Positions 1 through 9,060 of a stretch of DNA of 64,000 nt are shown here, one piece after another. The stretch lies in the NCBI GenBank assembly GCA_965200525.1, contig OZ241368.1, positions 7,280,422 through 7,344,421 on the forward strand, given 5' to 3'. The notes beneath the pieces are model-generated. The model ran no database searches. It saw nothing but the letters and a program-made list of their open reading frames with translations, and was not told where the DNA came from. Origin of the DNA: JANNPJ01 sp965200525. Lineage in GTDB: Bacteria > Actinomycetota > Actinomycetes > Actinomycetales > Kineosporiaceae. The position numbers were made by a program, and so were the translations under genes. Position 1 is the first letter of the stretch. The number at the start of each line of letters is the position of its first letter.

Positions 1-999
1 GTGCACACCCACAACACGCTGTACGCGATGAACAAGGCCCAGGCCGACGTCTTGCACCTGGGCCCGGACGAGGTAACGGCCATGGGCTCGCCCACCACAC
101 ACCAGGCCGGATACACCTGGAACTTCCTGATGCCCCTGCAGTTGGGGGCCACGGCGGTGCAGGTCGACGCCTGGAACCCCGAGGTCATGCTCGACGCCCT
201 GCAGGACCAGAAGGTCACCTTCTTCATGGGCGCCCCGACGTTCCTGTCGGATCTGATCGAGGCCCAGCGCGCCCGCCCCCGCGACCTGTCGGCACTGCAC
301 ACGTTCGCCACCGGCAGCGCCCCCATCGCACCCTCCCTGGTCGAGGATGCCCTGGAGGTGCTCGGCTGTCGGGTCTACGCCCTGTGGGGCATGAGCGAGA
401 ACGGTTGCGTCACGATCACGCGCCCCGAGCAGGAACCCCTGCGGGCCGCGCACAGCGACGGGGTCGCGGTGCCGGGCATGCAGGTGCGCATCGTCGACGA
501 GGACGGCCAGGCGGTGAGCGACGGGCGCGCCGGCGCGCTGCAGGTACGAGGAGCCTCCCAGTGCGAGGGCTACTTCATGCGCCCGGACGTGTACGCGGCC
601 TCGCTCACGCCGGACGGCTGGTTCGAGACCGGCGACCTAGCCCGGGACGACGGGTACGGCGGGATCCGGATCACCGGACGGGTGAAGGACCTGATCATGC
701 GCGGGGCCGAGAACATCCCCGCCGTCGAGGTGGAGGCCTCGCTGCTGAGGATGCCCAACGTGCGAGATGTCGCCGTCGTCGCCTATCCCGACGATCGCCT
801 GGGTGAACGCGCCTGCGCGGTCCTGGTCCCCCAGGACGAGCCACCGACGCTGCAGGAGGTCCAGGCCCATCTCAGTCTTGTCGGCATGGCCAAGAACTAC
901 TGGCCCGAGCGCCTCGAGGTGGTCTCGGCCCTGCCGCGCACCCCCTCGGGAAAGATCCAGAAATTCGCCCTGCGAGAGCAACTGCGCGAGGCGAGCTAA
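1..999 (+). CDS. Acyl/aryl-AMP (CoA) ligase, 5' end outside window
   Basis: Member of the class I adenylate-forming (ANL) family, which activates a carboxylic acid as its AMP ester for transfer to CoA, a carrier protein or another acceptor. The reading frame is open from the first base. It begins with HTHNTLY, which in the family follows the P-loop, so the N-terminal third lies outside the window. Visible motifs are ALWGMSENG (A5-like), GWFETGDLARDD (A7), RITGRVKDLIMRGAENI (A8) and the C-terminal lysine motif PSGKIQK (A10). The sequence resembles CoA-ligase members more than the DHB-AMP ligases, unlike the second ligase of this cluster (9423-11075, minus). It leads a plus-strand group with an MFS pump and a flavin hydroxylase. 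I infer that it activates a second aromatic building block, perhaps 3-hydroxyanthranilate; the substrate is not readable from what is visible. Confidence 0.88.
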   Translation: MHTHNTLYAMNKAQADVLHLGPDEVTAMGSPTTHQAGYTWNFLMPLQLGATAVQVDAWNPEVMLDALQDQKVTFFMGAPTFLSDLIEAQRARPRDLSALHTFATGSAPIAPSLVEDALEVLGCRVYALWGMSENGCVTITRPEQEPLRAAHSDGVAVPGMQVRIVDEDGQAVSDGRAGALQVRGASQCEGYFMRPDVYAASLTPDGWFETGDLARDDGYGGIRITGRVKDLIMRGAENIPAVEVEASLLRMPNVRDVAVVAYPDDRLGERACAVLVPQDEPPTLQEVQAHLSLVGMAKNYWPERLEVVSALPRTPSGKIQKFALREQLREAS

Positions 1000-1096
1000 C
1001 TCTTCCCGGGACCACCGACGTCCTGGGGCACCCAACGCGTGAACGGCTCACGCGTCGCACAACCTGTGCACCACCGAACCGGAAGGAAGAACCACC

Positions 1097-2593
1097 ATGG
1101 CGACTCGAGCTGAGAGCAGCGCCACCAAAACGCTGCTGCTTCTGTGCTGCGCGCAATTCATGCTGGTGCTCGACTTCGCGATCGTGAACATCGCGTTGCC
1201 CTCCATCCAGCGGGCTCTGGACTTCACCGAAGGCGCTCTGCCCTGGGTGATCGGCGCCTACGCGTTGTTCTTCGGCGGCTTCCTGCTCGTCGGCGGGCGG
1301 GCCGGGGACCTGTTCGGGCGCAAGCGGATGTTCGTCGGCGGTCTGGTCCTGTTCACCGCCGCGTCGCTGGTCGCCGGGCTGGCCAACAGCCCGCTCATGC
1401 TGATCATCGCTCGGGCCAGCCAGGGGCTGGCCGCTGCGGCCGTGTCCCCGGCCGTCCTGGCCCTGATCGCCATCGCCTACCCCGAGGGGCGCAAGCGGGC
1501 CATGGCCATGGGCGTCTTCGGGGCCGTGGCCTCGGCCGGCTTCTCGTGCGGAGTCCTGTTCGGAGGGCTGCTCACGCAGGCCTTCGGGTGGCGCTCGGTC
1601 ATGTTCGTCAACGTGCCGGTCGGCATCGTGCTCATCGCCTTCGCGGTCAAGATGCTGGTGGCCGATCACGCGGCGGCCATCCGCCAGCGGGTCGACGTTG
1701 TGGGCGCGGTCCTGATCACCGGTGGGATCTGCACCATCCTGTACGCGCTCACTGTTGCCGCCGACAAGGGCTGGTCCTCGGCCACCGTGGTCTGGTGCCT
1801 GATCTCCGGCGGCGTCGCCGTGGCCCTGTTCATCGCCCTGGAGGCCACTCTCGGCGCTCGCGGTGGCTCGCCGCTGGTGCCGCTGGGCATCTTCAACAAC
1901 CGCAGCCTGGTGGCCGGGGATCTGATCTCCTTCCTGTCCGGTGGCGTCATGTCCGTGTCCACCTACTTCATCACCCTGTACATGCAGGAAGCCCTGGGAT
2001 ACTCGGCCATGAAGGCCGGTCTGGCGTTCTTCCCGCAGGCGTTCGTGGTGTTCCTGGCGGCCAAGTTCGTGGCCGACTGGACCGGTACCAAGGGACCGCG
2101 CCCTCTGCTCATCGTCGGCGCGCTGCTGCTGACGGCCGGCTCCCTGCTGCTGGCGTTCGTGCCGGCCGACGCGAGCTTCCTGCTCAACCTGCTGCCCGGC
2201 GGTGTCCTGATCGGACTCGGGGTCACCGTGATGCTCATCGCGACGGCCGTCTCGGCCACGGCCGGGGTGCGCCCCCAGCAGCTCGGGCTGGCCTCGGGCA
2301 TCTACAACTCCAGCAGGCAGCTCGGGGTCGGGATGTGCCTGGCCCTGGCGGTCACCCTGGCCGACGTCGGCCCGCAGACCAACCCCCAGGATGTTTCGGG
2401 ATATCACGTCGCGTTCGGTATCTCGGCGGGCCTGTCGATTCTGATCGCCCTGTTCGCGGTGGCGCTGCCCCTGGCCAAGCCGATCAACCCCTTCGCTCAC
2501 GCCCCGGAGGCCGACAAGGCCGCCGATGCTCAGAGCCCCGACAGCACGTCGAGCACCTCCAGCGGCATCCCGGTCACGGCCGGCGCCGAGTAG
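1097..2593 (+). CDS. MFS drug-efflux transporter, DHA2 (EmrB/QacA-like) type
   Basis: A 498-residue integral membrane protein with about 14 hydrophobic segments, the size and topology of proton-driven DHA2 exporters. The start ATG follows a GGAAGGAAG ribosome-binding site. The N-terminal helix carries LVLDFAIVNIALPSI, the D1 motif of this group, and GGRAGDLFGRKRMF is the loop 2-3 motif A. A motif-C-like glycine-rich stretch follows near residues 140-160. The C-terminal 30 residues are Ser/Thr-rich and probably cytoplasmic. The gene lies between an acyl-AMP ligase and a flavin hydroxylase, so self-resistance and export of the cluster product is the likely role. It ends just before a strong hairpin. 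The substrate is inferred only from position. Confidence 0.9.
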   Translation: MATRAESSATKTLLLLCCAQFMLVLDFAIVNIALPSIQRALDFTEGALPWVIGAYALFFGGFLLVGGRAGDLFGRKRMFVGGLVLFTAASLVAGLANSPLMLIIARASQGLAAAAVSPAVLALIAIAYPEGRKRAMAMGVFGAVASAGFSCGVLFGGLLTQAFGWRSVMFVNVPVGIVLIAFAVKMLVADHAAAIRQRVDVVGAVLITGGICTILYALTVAADKGWSSATVVWCLISGGVAVALFIALEATLGARGGSPLVPLGIFNNRSLVAGDLISFLSGGVMSVSTYFITLYMQEALGYSAMKAGLAFFPQAFVVFLAAKFVADWTGTKGPRPLLIVGALLLTAGSLLLAFVPADASFLLNLLPGGVLIGLGVTVMLIATAVSATAGVRPQQLGLASGIYNSSRQLGVGMCLALAVTLADVGPQTNPQDVSGYHVAFGISAGLSILIALFAVALPLAKPINPFAHAPEADKAADAQSPDSTSSTSSGIPVTAGAE

Positions 2594-2601
2594 TCCACCT
2601 C

Positions 2602-2637
2602 CCGCAGGGCCGGCCCACATCTGGGCCGGCCCTGCGG
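2602..2637 (+). terminator. Perfect 16-bp stem hairpin after the MFS gene
   Basis: The arms 2602-2617 and 2622-2637 are exact inverted repeats around a CATC loop, 8 bases after the MFS stop codon. There is no clear T-run, as is usual in high-GC actinomycetes. It may end or attenuate transcription between the transporter and the flavin hydroxylase, which starts 44 bases further on. Confidence 0.7.
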
Positions 2638-2681
2638 CCTGTGTGCCCTGTACGTCAAACGACCACCTGGGAGACGGATCC

Positions 2682-3977
2682 ATGTCGACAACGATCATCG
2701 CCGGTGGTGGCATCGGCGGACTGGCCACAGCCCTGTCCCTGGCTCGGCACGAGCACCGGGTGCAGGTACTCGAGCGCCGCGATGCGTTCGCGGAGATCGG
2801 GGCCGGGATTCAACTGGCCCCCAACGCCTTCCGATGCCTGGATCTGCTGGGCGTCGGGCCCGCGGTTCGTGCCGACGCGGTCTTCATCGACGAACTGCGC
2901 TTCATGGACGGCACGAGCGGCCGGAAGGTGGCCGCCATGGCGCTGACCGAGGACTACCGCTCACGCTTCGGCGGCCCCTATGCCGTGATCGCTCGCTCCG
3001 ACCTCTACCAGGCGCTCCTGCGTGGATGCCAGGCGCATCCGTCCATCGATCTGCTCACCGGTCAGCACGTCGTCGGGTACCAGAACTCCCCTGGCGCGGT
3101 CAGCGCCCTCACCGCTGCCGGCGATCGCTTCGTGGGCACCGCCCTGATCGGCGCCGACGGATTGCGCTCACGAGTGCGGGCGCAGCTGGCCGCCGACGGG
3201 CGCCCCCGGATCTCCGGACACAGCATCTACCGCTCCACCATTGCGATGGACGACGTTCCAGTACGTCTGCGCTCCAACTCGGTCACCTTGTGGGCCGGGC
3301 CGAAATGGCACTTCGTGCACTACCCGATCGGGGCGGGTCGATACCTCAACCTGGCCGCCACACGCGATGACGGCGCCGAGCACGAAATGAGCGGCGACCC
3401 GGTATCGCGCGAGCATGTTCTGGCCCAGTTCCCCGGCCTCGGTCACGCCGCCGGCGACCTGCTGGCCCTGGGCCGGGACTGGCGCACCTGGGTGCTGTGT
3501 GACCGCGATCCCATCCACACCTGGACCGATGGACGGGTCGCATTGCTCGGGGACGCCGCGCACCCGATGCTGCAGTACGCCGCTCAGGGTGCCTGCATGG
3601 CCTTGGAGGACGCGGTGGTGATCGGCCGGCATCTGTCCGCGTCGAAGAGGGGCGCGCCCGACGAGGACATTCCCGCCCGGCTGCAGGCCTACGCCGACGA
3701 GCGACGCACCCGCACAGCGCGCACCCAGCTGGTGTCCCGGGAGATGGGCCGCCAGCTGTACCACCCCGCCGGCGCAGCCGCCGGGCAGCGAAACGCGATG
3801 CTTTCGGCGTTGAGCACTTCGCAGCTGCACGACCGGGTCGCCTGGCTGCACGCCGGGCCGGCCGCGGACGTACAGACCGATGGCCCGACCAGTGTCCCGG
3901 CCGGTGCCCCGGTCGACGTCCCGGCCGATGCCTCGGACGATTTCTCGGGTGATCTGCGGGCCCGGCCGGCGGCGTGA
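2682..3977 (+). CDS. FAD-dependent aromatic hydroxylase (salicylate / 3-hydroxybenzoate hydroxylase-like)
   Basis: Group A flavoprotein monooxygenase of 431 residues. Visible are the Rossmann GGGIGG motif at residues 8-13, the GAGIQLAPNA segment typical of salicylate hydroxylase and 3-hydroxybenzoate 6-hydroxylase relatives, the DG motif GADGLRSRVR near residue 155, and the second FAD motif GDAAHPMLQYAAQG. The last ~45 residues are a low-complexity Asp/Pro/Ala tail not needed for the fold. The ATG at 2682 was chosen because the Rossmann strand begins three residues later; reading upstream would give an unrelated leader across a terminator. The enzymes use NAD(P)H and O2 to hydroxylate phenolic acids. 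In this cluster it could tailor the salicyl or aminobenzoyl ring, or serve degradation or resistance. The product is unknown. Confidence 0.88.
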   Translation: MSTTIIAGGGIGGLATALSLARHEHRVQVLERRDAFAEIGAGIQLAPNAFRCLDLLGVGPAVRADAVFIDELRFMDGTSGRKVAAMALTEDYRSRFGGPYAVIARSDLYQALLRGCQAHPSIDLLTGQHVVGYQNSPGAVSALTAAGDRFVGTALIGADGLRSRVRAQLAADGRPRISGHSIYRSTIAMDDVPVRLRSNSVTLWAGPKWHFVHYPIGAGRYLNLAATRDDGAEHEMSGDPVSREHVLAQFPGLGHAAGDLLALGRDWRTWVLCDRDPIHTWTDGRVALLGDAAHPMLQYAAQGACMALEDAVVIGRHLSASKRGAPDEDIPARLQAYADERRTRTARTQLVSREMGRQLYHPAGAAAGQRNAMLSALSTSQLHDRVAWLHAGPAADVQTDGPTSVPAGAPVDVPADASDDFSGDLRARPAA

Positions 3978-4004
3978 GACTCGCCGTCGCCCGCCCGCGC
4001 GCTG

Positions 4005-4042
4005 ACGGGGACACCGGCCACGGGGTGGGCCGGTGTCCCCGT
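4005..4042. terminator. Bidirectional terminator between converging operons
   Basis: A perfect 15-bp inverted repeat (4005-4019 and 4028-4042) with an 8-base loop lies 28 bases after the plus-strand hydroxylase stop and 61 bases beyond the end of the minus-strand PhzE gene. Position and symmetry fit a terminator serving both converging transcripts. Confidence 0.75.
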
Positions 4043-4102
4043 TCATGGTGGCTCGCTGGCCTCACCACCTGGTCGGGGCATGGAAGGGGTCCCCTCCGAT
4101 GC

Positions 4103-6049
4103 TCAGGAGGCGGCGGCCAGGGAGGCCAAGGCCTCGGGCATCGGTACCCGCGGGCCTCGCTGGCTGAGCAGGTGGCGCAGGGTCCGGGCCAGGATCGCGG
4201 CGCCCTGGGGGGTCAGTATCGAGGCCGGGTGGAACTGCACGGATGCGAATCCGGGCCCGCGCAGGGCATGGACCTCGTCGGTGTCACCTTCGCGCAGGAC
4301 CTGGATCGCGCCGCGATCGGGATCGGTGCGAAAGGTGTTGGACAGCAGGCTCGCGCTGAAGGTGTTGTAGAAGCCCACGTCCATCGGCTCGCCGAAGAAG
4401 TCGATGGTGCGCTGGACCCCTTGATTGGGAACAGGACGGCGCACGATGTCCAGGCCCAGGACGGAGCTGAGCACCTGGTGGCCCAGACAGACGGCGAAGA
4501 ACGGCGTGCCGCCGCCGAGGAGGTCGGCCACGACCGCTCGAAGGCGCGCGATCTTGGGGTCGCTGACGTCGGTCGGGTCGCCGGGTCCAGGCCCCACGAT
4601 GACGAGGTGATGATCCTCGATGCGGTAGTCCTCGTCGAAGCGGGCGACGGTGACCTCGAAGCCCAGCGAGGCCAGCAGGTGCCGGGCCATGGCGGTGAAG
4701 GTGTCCTCGGCGTCGATCACCAGCAACCGGGTGCCGGCCACCACGCAGGACCGGCGCGAGCGAGCCTTCGGCTCGTCGAACCAGAAGGGCGCCAGGGGCC
4801 GGTTGCGAAGCGCCAGGGCCTGGGTCACGGCCGGGTCCTGACCGATCGCGTCCAGATGTGGGCGGGTGCTCGCCTCGTGCTGGCCGCTGCTCAACGCTCT
4901 CAGCAGGCCTTCCGCCTTGGCCCGCGTCTCGGCTGCTTCGCCGGCCGGATCGGAGTCGCGCACCAGCGTGGCCCCCACGGACAGGCGCAGGTGACCATCG
5001 GAGTCGATGTCGGCGGTACGGATGGCGATGGTCGAGTCCAGGGCTGGGCGCCCGTCGCCGTCGCGTCCGATCAGAGCGATGGCGCCGGCGTAGTAGGCCC
5101 GTCCTTCGGGTTCGAAGCGGGCAATCACCCGGCAGGCGCTCTCCAGCGGGCCACCCGTCACGGTCGGGGCGAACAGGGTTTCGCGCAGGATGTCCCGCAC
5201 GTCCATGGTGCTGTGGCCTTCGATCAAGTACTCGGTGTGGGCCACTCGGGCCATCTGCTTGAGGTGCGGTCCACTGACCCGCCCACCGAGCTCGCAGACA
5301 CGGCCCATCATCTTGAGTTCCTCGTCCAGGACCATGTACAGCTCACCGGCTTCCTTACGATCAGCCAGGAAGTCCAGGACCGCCGGCAGCTGGGCCTCCC
5401 CCTCGGGATAGGGATAGGTCCCGCTGATCGGGTTCATCGTCACCGTGCCGGCCTGCACGGTGACGTGACGCTCGGGCGAGGACCCGATGAAGGTGCGTCC
5501 GCCCGCGCGGACCAGGAAGGTCCAGTGCGCGCCGGGGTCGCGCCCCAGCAGGCGCCGATAGAAGGCCAGAGCCGTGGCTGTCGACCAGTCGCTGACGTCG
5601 GCGCAGTATGTGCGCTTGATGACGAAGTTCGCTCCAGTGCCCTGGCCGATCTCCTCCGTGAGGATGCGCTGGACGGTGCGGGCGTACTGCGCGTCGTCGG
5701 CGTCGAACCCGCCGCCGATCAGTTCGACCGGCCCGCTCGGCAGCACCTGCAGGACCTCGGCCAGCGCCAGCACGCTCTGTTCCTGCACGCTCATCGCCAG
5801 CAGCGGGCATCCGTCGTCGGGGAACTCGAAGCCCCGCTCGCCGATCTGGCGGTACGGCATCACCGCCAGCACCTCGTGCCCGGGCCCGCCGTCGGTCGTG
5901 AAGGGAATGTCGGCGATGCTCTCCAGGGCCACGCTCTGGCCGATCAGGAGATCGACGCCGGCAGCCATCGCGCTGCCCGGGCGGTGCAGCAGCGCGAAGG
6001 AGGACGTGTTCGGGTCGAGAATGCGCTGCAGCCACGGCGGGGTGCTCAC
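4103..6049 (-). CDS. phzE: PhzE-type 2-amino-2-desoxyisochorismate synthase
   Basis: A fused 648-residue enzyme: an N-terminal chorismate-binding domain (about residues 1-420, with NPISGTYPYP and the C-terminal TIAIRTADI strand) and a C-terminal class I glutamine amidotransferase (about 440-640). The fusion order and length match PhzE, which adds ammonia from glutamine to chorismate to give ADIC without releasing pyruvate, unlike anthranilate synthase. The GTG start at 6049 overlaps the stop of the PhzD gene (GTGA), showing translational coupling. Upstream in-frame codons fall within phzD. The amidotransferase keeps the nucleophile in FAVCLGHQ, but the usual HPES reads HPAS, so the triad Glu is Ala. 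With PhzD and the dehydrogenase it should supply 3-hydroxyanthranilate; no other phenazine genes are visible. Confidence 0.93.
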   Translation of the reverse strand: MSTPPWLQRILDPNTSSFALLHRPGSAMAAGVDLLIGQSVALESIADIPFTTDGGPGHEVLAVMPYRQIGERGFEFPDDGCPLLAMSVQEQSVLALAEVLQVLPSGPVELIGGGFDADDAQYARTVQRILTEEIGQGTGANFVIKRTYCADVSDWSTATALAFYRRLLGRDPGAHWTFLVRAGGRTFIGSSPERHVTVQAGTVTMNPISGTYPYPEGEAQLPAVLDFLADRKEAGELYMVLDEELKMMGRVCELGGRVSGPHLKQMARVAHTEYLIEGHSTMDVRDILRETLFAPTVTGGPLESACRVIARFEPEGRAYYAGAIALIGRDGDGRPALDSTIAIRTADIDSDGHLRLSVGATLVRDSDPAGEAAETRAKAEGLLRALSSGQHEASTRPHLDAIGQDPAVTQALALRNRPLAPFWFDEPKARSRRSCVVAGTRLLVIDAEDTFTAMARHLLASLGFEVTVARFDEDYRIEDHHLVIVGPGPGDPTDVSDPKIARLRAVVADLLGGGTPFFAVCLGHQVLSSVLGLDIVRRPVPNQGVQRTIDFFGEPMDVGFYNTFSASLLSNTFRTDPDRGAIQVLREGDTDEVHALRGPGFASVQFHPASILTPQGAAILARTLRHLLSQRGPRVPMPEALASLAAAS

Positions 6050-6693
6050 GAGATCTCTCCGTCCATCATCTGCACGGCGCGCCGGGTCGAAAGGGTGACC
6101 GCGCAGCGAGAGGCCGCGTAGTCGAGCGCCAGGCGGTGGTACTCGGAGCTGAAGTCGGCGACTGCGTCGGCCACGATGAAGGTCTCGATGTCGTGGGAGA
6201 AGGCTTCGTGCGCGGTCATCAGGATGCCCACGTGGGCGTAGACGCCGCCGATGACCAGCTGGTCGCGGCCGGTGGAGCGCATCAGTTCCAGCAAGCCGGT
6301 GTTGAAGAAGGCACTGGGACGCCACTTCGTGAACACGGTGTCCTCGGCCGCCGGCTCCAGGGTGGAGACAATCTGGCGGTGCTCACGCCCGGCCGGCATG
6401 CCGGCCCCCCAGAAGTCTCGCAGCAGGCCGCGCTGCTCCCCGCTCATGCCGCCGGGCTGGGCGGTGTAGGTCACGGGCGCGCCGGCCTGGGTGAAGCGCG
6501 TGCGTAGGGCGACCACGTTGGCCAGCAGGTCGCTCATCGGGGCCTGCTGAGCCTCGAACGGGCGCAGGAAGTAGTTCTGCATGTCGTGGATCAGCAGGAC
6601 CGCGCGAGTGGCGTCGATGCTCCAGCCGGCCACGTTGTGCGGCAGGTCGGTCTCCACGGGCATGGGATAGGGCTCGATCGCCGGAATCGCCAT
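6046..6693 (-). CDS. phzD: PhzD-type isochorismatase (ADIC to DHHA hydrolase)
   Basis: A 215-residue isochorismatase-fold protein that hydrolyses the enolpyruvyl ether of ADIC to trans-2,3-dihydro-3-hydroxyanthranilate plus pyruvate. IHDMQNYFLRP carries the catalytic Asp. GVYAHVGIL places Gly where cysteine-hydrolase members of the superfamily have their nucleophilic Cys, which is the signature of PhzD and the isochorismatase subgroup using acid chemistry. Two ATGs occur in tandem; the second (6693) is 6 bases after AGGAG and gives MAIPAIEPYP, matching the PhzD N-terminus, so I prefer it to 6696. The stop overlaps the GTG of phzE by 4 bases. It is the second step of the 3-hydroxyanthranilate branch. 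Confidence 0.93.
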   Translation of the reverse strand: MAIPAIEPYPMPVETDLPHNVAGWSIDATRAVLLIHDMQNYFLRPFEAQQAPMSDLLANVVALRTRFTQAGAPVTYTAQPGGMSGEQRGLLRDFWGAGMPAGREHRQIVSTLEPAAEDTVFTKWRPSAFFNTGLLELMRSTGRDQLVIGGVYAHVGILMTAHEAFSHDIETFIVADAVADFSSEYHRLALDYAASRCAVTLSTRRAVQMMDGEIS

Positions 6694-6760
6694 CATGTGC
6701 TCCTGGGGGATGCGGTGTGCGGGCTGAGGTGATGAAGAGGGCAGCAGGAAGGAACTGTGG

Positions 6761-7573
6761 TCAATGACCGAGGGCTGCTCCCCCGTCGACGGTCAGGTCG
6801 TGCATGGTGATGTGGGAGGCCTGTTCGGACAGCAGAAAGACGATGGCATCGGCAACATCGCTGGGCCGGGCCAGCTTGCCCAGCGGAATGCCGAGCCGGA
6901 ACGTCTCGGGCGTGCCCTCGATGGAAGCGCGCCGGGCCTCACCGTCGGCCCACAGCGAGGTGAGCATGGCGGTGTCGGTCGAGCCGGGAGCGACCACGTT
7001 GCAGCGGATCCCGTAGGGTGCGGCCTCCAGCCCCAGCGTCTTGGTGAAGCTGGCGGCGGCTGCCTTGGACGCCGCGTAGGCAGCCATGTGCCAGCGCGGC
7101 GTGTGGGCGGAGTTCGAGGCGATGGTCACCACCGCTCCTGAGCGGCGTCGCATCATGCGGCTCACCACCGCCCGGCTCATGTTGAAGACACCGGTGGTGT
7201 TGACGGCGAACGTGGCGCTCCAGTCCGCCTCGCTCAAGGTGACGGCCGCGCCGGTGCGCAGGATCCCCGCCGCGTTCACCAGGTAGTCAATCGGGCCGAG
7301 ATCACGCTCGATCTGGTCGACTACCTGCTCGACGCCGGCACCGGAGGTCACGTCAGCGCAGTACGCACGCACTCGGGCGCCGCTCTCGACCAGCTCGCTG
7401 ACCACCCGGTCGAGAGCCTTCTGATCTAGGTCGAGCGCGGCCACCTTCATCCCCTGGGCTGCCAGGGACGTGACCACCGCCTGCCCGATTCCGCCACCGG
7501 CCCCTGTGACGACCGCGACGTGTACCGCGGTGGCGCCGGGGTCGACGGTAGGCACTGTTGCTGTCGTGGACAT
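6761..7573 (-). CDS. Short-chain dehydrogenase, probable 2,3-dihydro-3-hydroxyanthranilate dehydrogenase
   Basis: A 270-residue classical SDR. It has the NAD-binding motif TGAGGGIG near residues 24-31, the NAAG motif, an active-site Ser, YAASK as the YxxxK pair, and the PGSTDT segment typical of EntA/DhbA 2,3-dihydro-2,3-dihydroxybenzoate dehydrogenases. Next to PhzD and PhzE the natural substrate is DHHA, which it would aromatise to 3-hydroxyanthranilate with NAD+. This is the step that diverts the pathway from phenazines to 3-HAA in benzoxazole and related pathways. Its ATG lies 2 bases after the amidohydrolase stop. The 67 bases between it and the following phzD start hold only a ribosome-binding site. 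Function is inferred from family and context. Confidence 0.88.
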   Translation of the reverse strand: MSTTATVPTVDPGATAVHVAVVTGAGGGIGQAVVTSLAAQGMKVAALDLDQKALDRVVSELVESGARVRAYCADVTSGAGVEQVVDQIERDLGPIDYLVNAAGILRTGAAVTLSEADWSATFAVNTTGVFNMSRAVVSRMMRRRSGAVVTIASNSAHTPRWHMAAYAASKAAAASFTKTLGLEAAPYGIRCNVVAPGSTDTAMLTSLWADGEARRASIEGTPETFRLGIPLGKLARPSDVADAIVFLLSEQASHITMHDLTVDGGAALGH

Positions 7574-7575
7574 GA

Positions 7576-9060
7576 TCAGCTCCTGACCTTCTGAGGACGA
7601 CGGGTGACCTGCTGGGCCAGGTCGGGATCGATTCCGAGACAGCGCACCGAGAACGAGGACAGGGCCTGGAGGTACTCGTTCTGGAGCCGGTCCTCATCCA
7701 GGTGCGTGCTCGTGCCCGCCTGCAGCAGGATCTGTCCAGCCACGATGACGGTGTCGACGTCGTGCGAGCCACCCAGAGTTAGGAATGCCTCCAGGGGGCG
7801 GGGATTGAGCAGGTAGCGCCAGTCGTCGACTCCGACGAGCACCACATCGGCCTGCTTGCCCGGTTCCAGGCTTCCGATCTGGTCGCCCCAGTCCAGTCCG
7901 CGAGCGCCGATGCGGGTGGCCATCGCCAGCGCATCGGTGGGCAGCACTTCGGTGGGATCGGCGGACATCTCGTTCCAGGACTGCCAGGCCGCCCGCATGG
8001 CTTCGGCCATCCCCCCGATCGGCAGGGCCGCGCCGTCGGTGGACACCGAGACGTCGAGCCCGGCCCGGCGCAGCTGTGGGATCAGGCGGGTCTCGCTGAG
8101 GGACGACTCCCCCGCGCCGCCGTACTTGGCCGGCGAATGGCTGATGTGTGCGTTCGCGGCGATCAGCAGGTCCCGCTCGCCGTCGTCGGCGAACGCGGTG
8201 TGCACGGCCATGAATCGGTTCGTCAGCAGCCCGAGCTCGGCGAACCGGCGCACCGGACTCTGCCCGTAGTAGGCCTGCATGGCCGCGCTCTCGTGTCGCA
8301 GGGCGCCCACATGGGTGGCGAAGGGAACGTCGTGGCGGGCCACCAGGTCCGCGAACCCGGCGCCGAGCTCGTCGCTCATGTTGATCCCGTAGACCGCCGA
8401 AGGACGTGCTCTCACCCGTCCGGAGTCGTCCTGGGCGCACTGCAGGATCAGCCCCTCGATCCGGGCCAGCAGGACGTCGGGATCGCGGGTGCGCCGGAAC
8501 GACGATTCGCCGGGCAGGCAGACCGTGTCACCGGCCCAGGTGCTGACGCTGCAGCGAATGCCGAGCTGGCGGGCGGCCGCCAGCAGGGCCTCGGGCCGGT
8601 TCAGCGAACCCACGTCCCCCAGGGTGGTGACGCCCGAACGCAGCTGTGTCCACATCGAGTACCGGGCGATGGCCAGTGCCTCGTCTGGTCGCAGAGCCTC
8701 GATGATTCCCGCGAACTTGTCGAAGGCTGCGGAGATGGCCGGAAGGTCCCCACCACCGGCCATGAAGGCAGCGACGTCGCCGCGGTCCGAGGCCGGCCGC
8801 AGGGCACCCTTGAACGGCAGCCTCATGGCGAACATGTCGTGCCAGTGAGCGTTGACGAACCCCGGCAGGATCATCTTGCCGCGGGCGTCGATGATCTGCA
8901 GGTTCGGCCAGTCGGCTGCCGGTACCTGCGCCTCGACCTGGCCGGTCGGCCCGACGGCTACGATGCGCTCGCCGTCCACGAGCACGGCTCCCCCAGGGAT
9001 GACCTGGTCACTGGCGTCGGCGGGGTACAGGCAGCCGTTTCTGATCAGCAAGGTGGTCAT
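7576..9060 (-). CDS. Amidohydrolase, candidate benzoxazole-forming cyclase
   Basis: A 494-residue amidohydrolase-superfamily TIM-barrel protein of the cytosine deaminase / TRZ-ATZ type. Metal ligands are visible: the HxH pair at residues 72 and 74 (NAHWHD), His in ATHVG, His in AVHTAF and the catalytic Asp in STDGA. The N- and C-terminal strands that form the urease-like beta-sandwich are present (LIRNGCLYP; GKQADVVLV). In the nataxazole and A33853 pathways an amidohydrolase of this type closes the oxazole ring from the 3-HAA-derived ester/amide, and its location in an operon with 3-HAA genes, an aryl-AMP ligase and KS-III makes that the best assignment. The ATG overlaps the ACP stop codon by one base. 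A catabolic deaminase would be the alternative by sequence alone. Confidence 0.85.
   Translation of the reverse strand: MTTLLIRNGCLYPADASDQVIPGGAVLVDGERIVAVGPTGQVEAQVPAADWPNLQIIDARGKMILPGFVNAHWHDMFAMRLPFKGALRPASDRGDVAAFMAGGGDLPAISAAFDKFAGIIEALRPDEALAIARYSMWTQLRSGVTTLGDVGSLNRPEALLAAARQLGIRCSVSTWAGDTVCLPGESSFRRTRDPDVLLARIEGLILQCAQDDSGRVRARPSAVYGINMSDELGAGFADLVARHDVPFATHVGALRHESAAMQAYYGQSPVRRFAELGLLTNRFMAVHTAFADDGERDLLIAANAHISHSPAKYGGAGESSLSETRLIPQLRRAGLDVSVSTDGAALPIGGMAEAMRAAWQSWNEMSADPTEVLPTDALAMATRIGARGLDWGDQIGSLEPGKQADVVLVGVDDWRYLLNPRPLEAFLTLGGSHDVDTVIVAGQILLQAGTSTHLDEDRLQNEYLQALSSFSVRCLGIDPDLAQQVTRRPQKVRS

Noticed and set aside
872..2728. Long minus-strand open frame opposite the MFS gene
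   Set aside because: It is rich in Gln, His and Gly and has no domain pattern; it is the antisense shadow of a well-supported transporter gene.
3974..6121. Long plus-strand open frame opposite phzE
   Set aside because: Its composition is that of an antisense high-GC frame, and the minus strand holds a clear PhzE with all motifs.
4103..6693. Phenazine biosynthesis operon
   Set aside because: PhzF, PhzB and PhzG are all missing and an aromatising EntA-like dehydrogenase follows, so the branch should stop at 3-hydroxyanthranilate.
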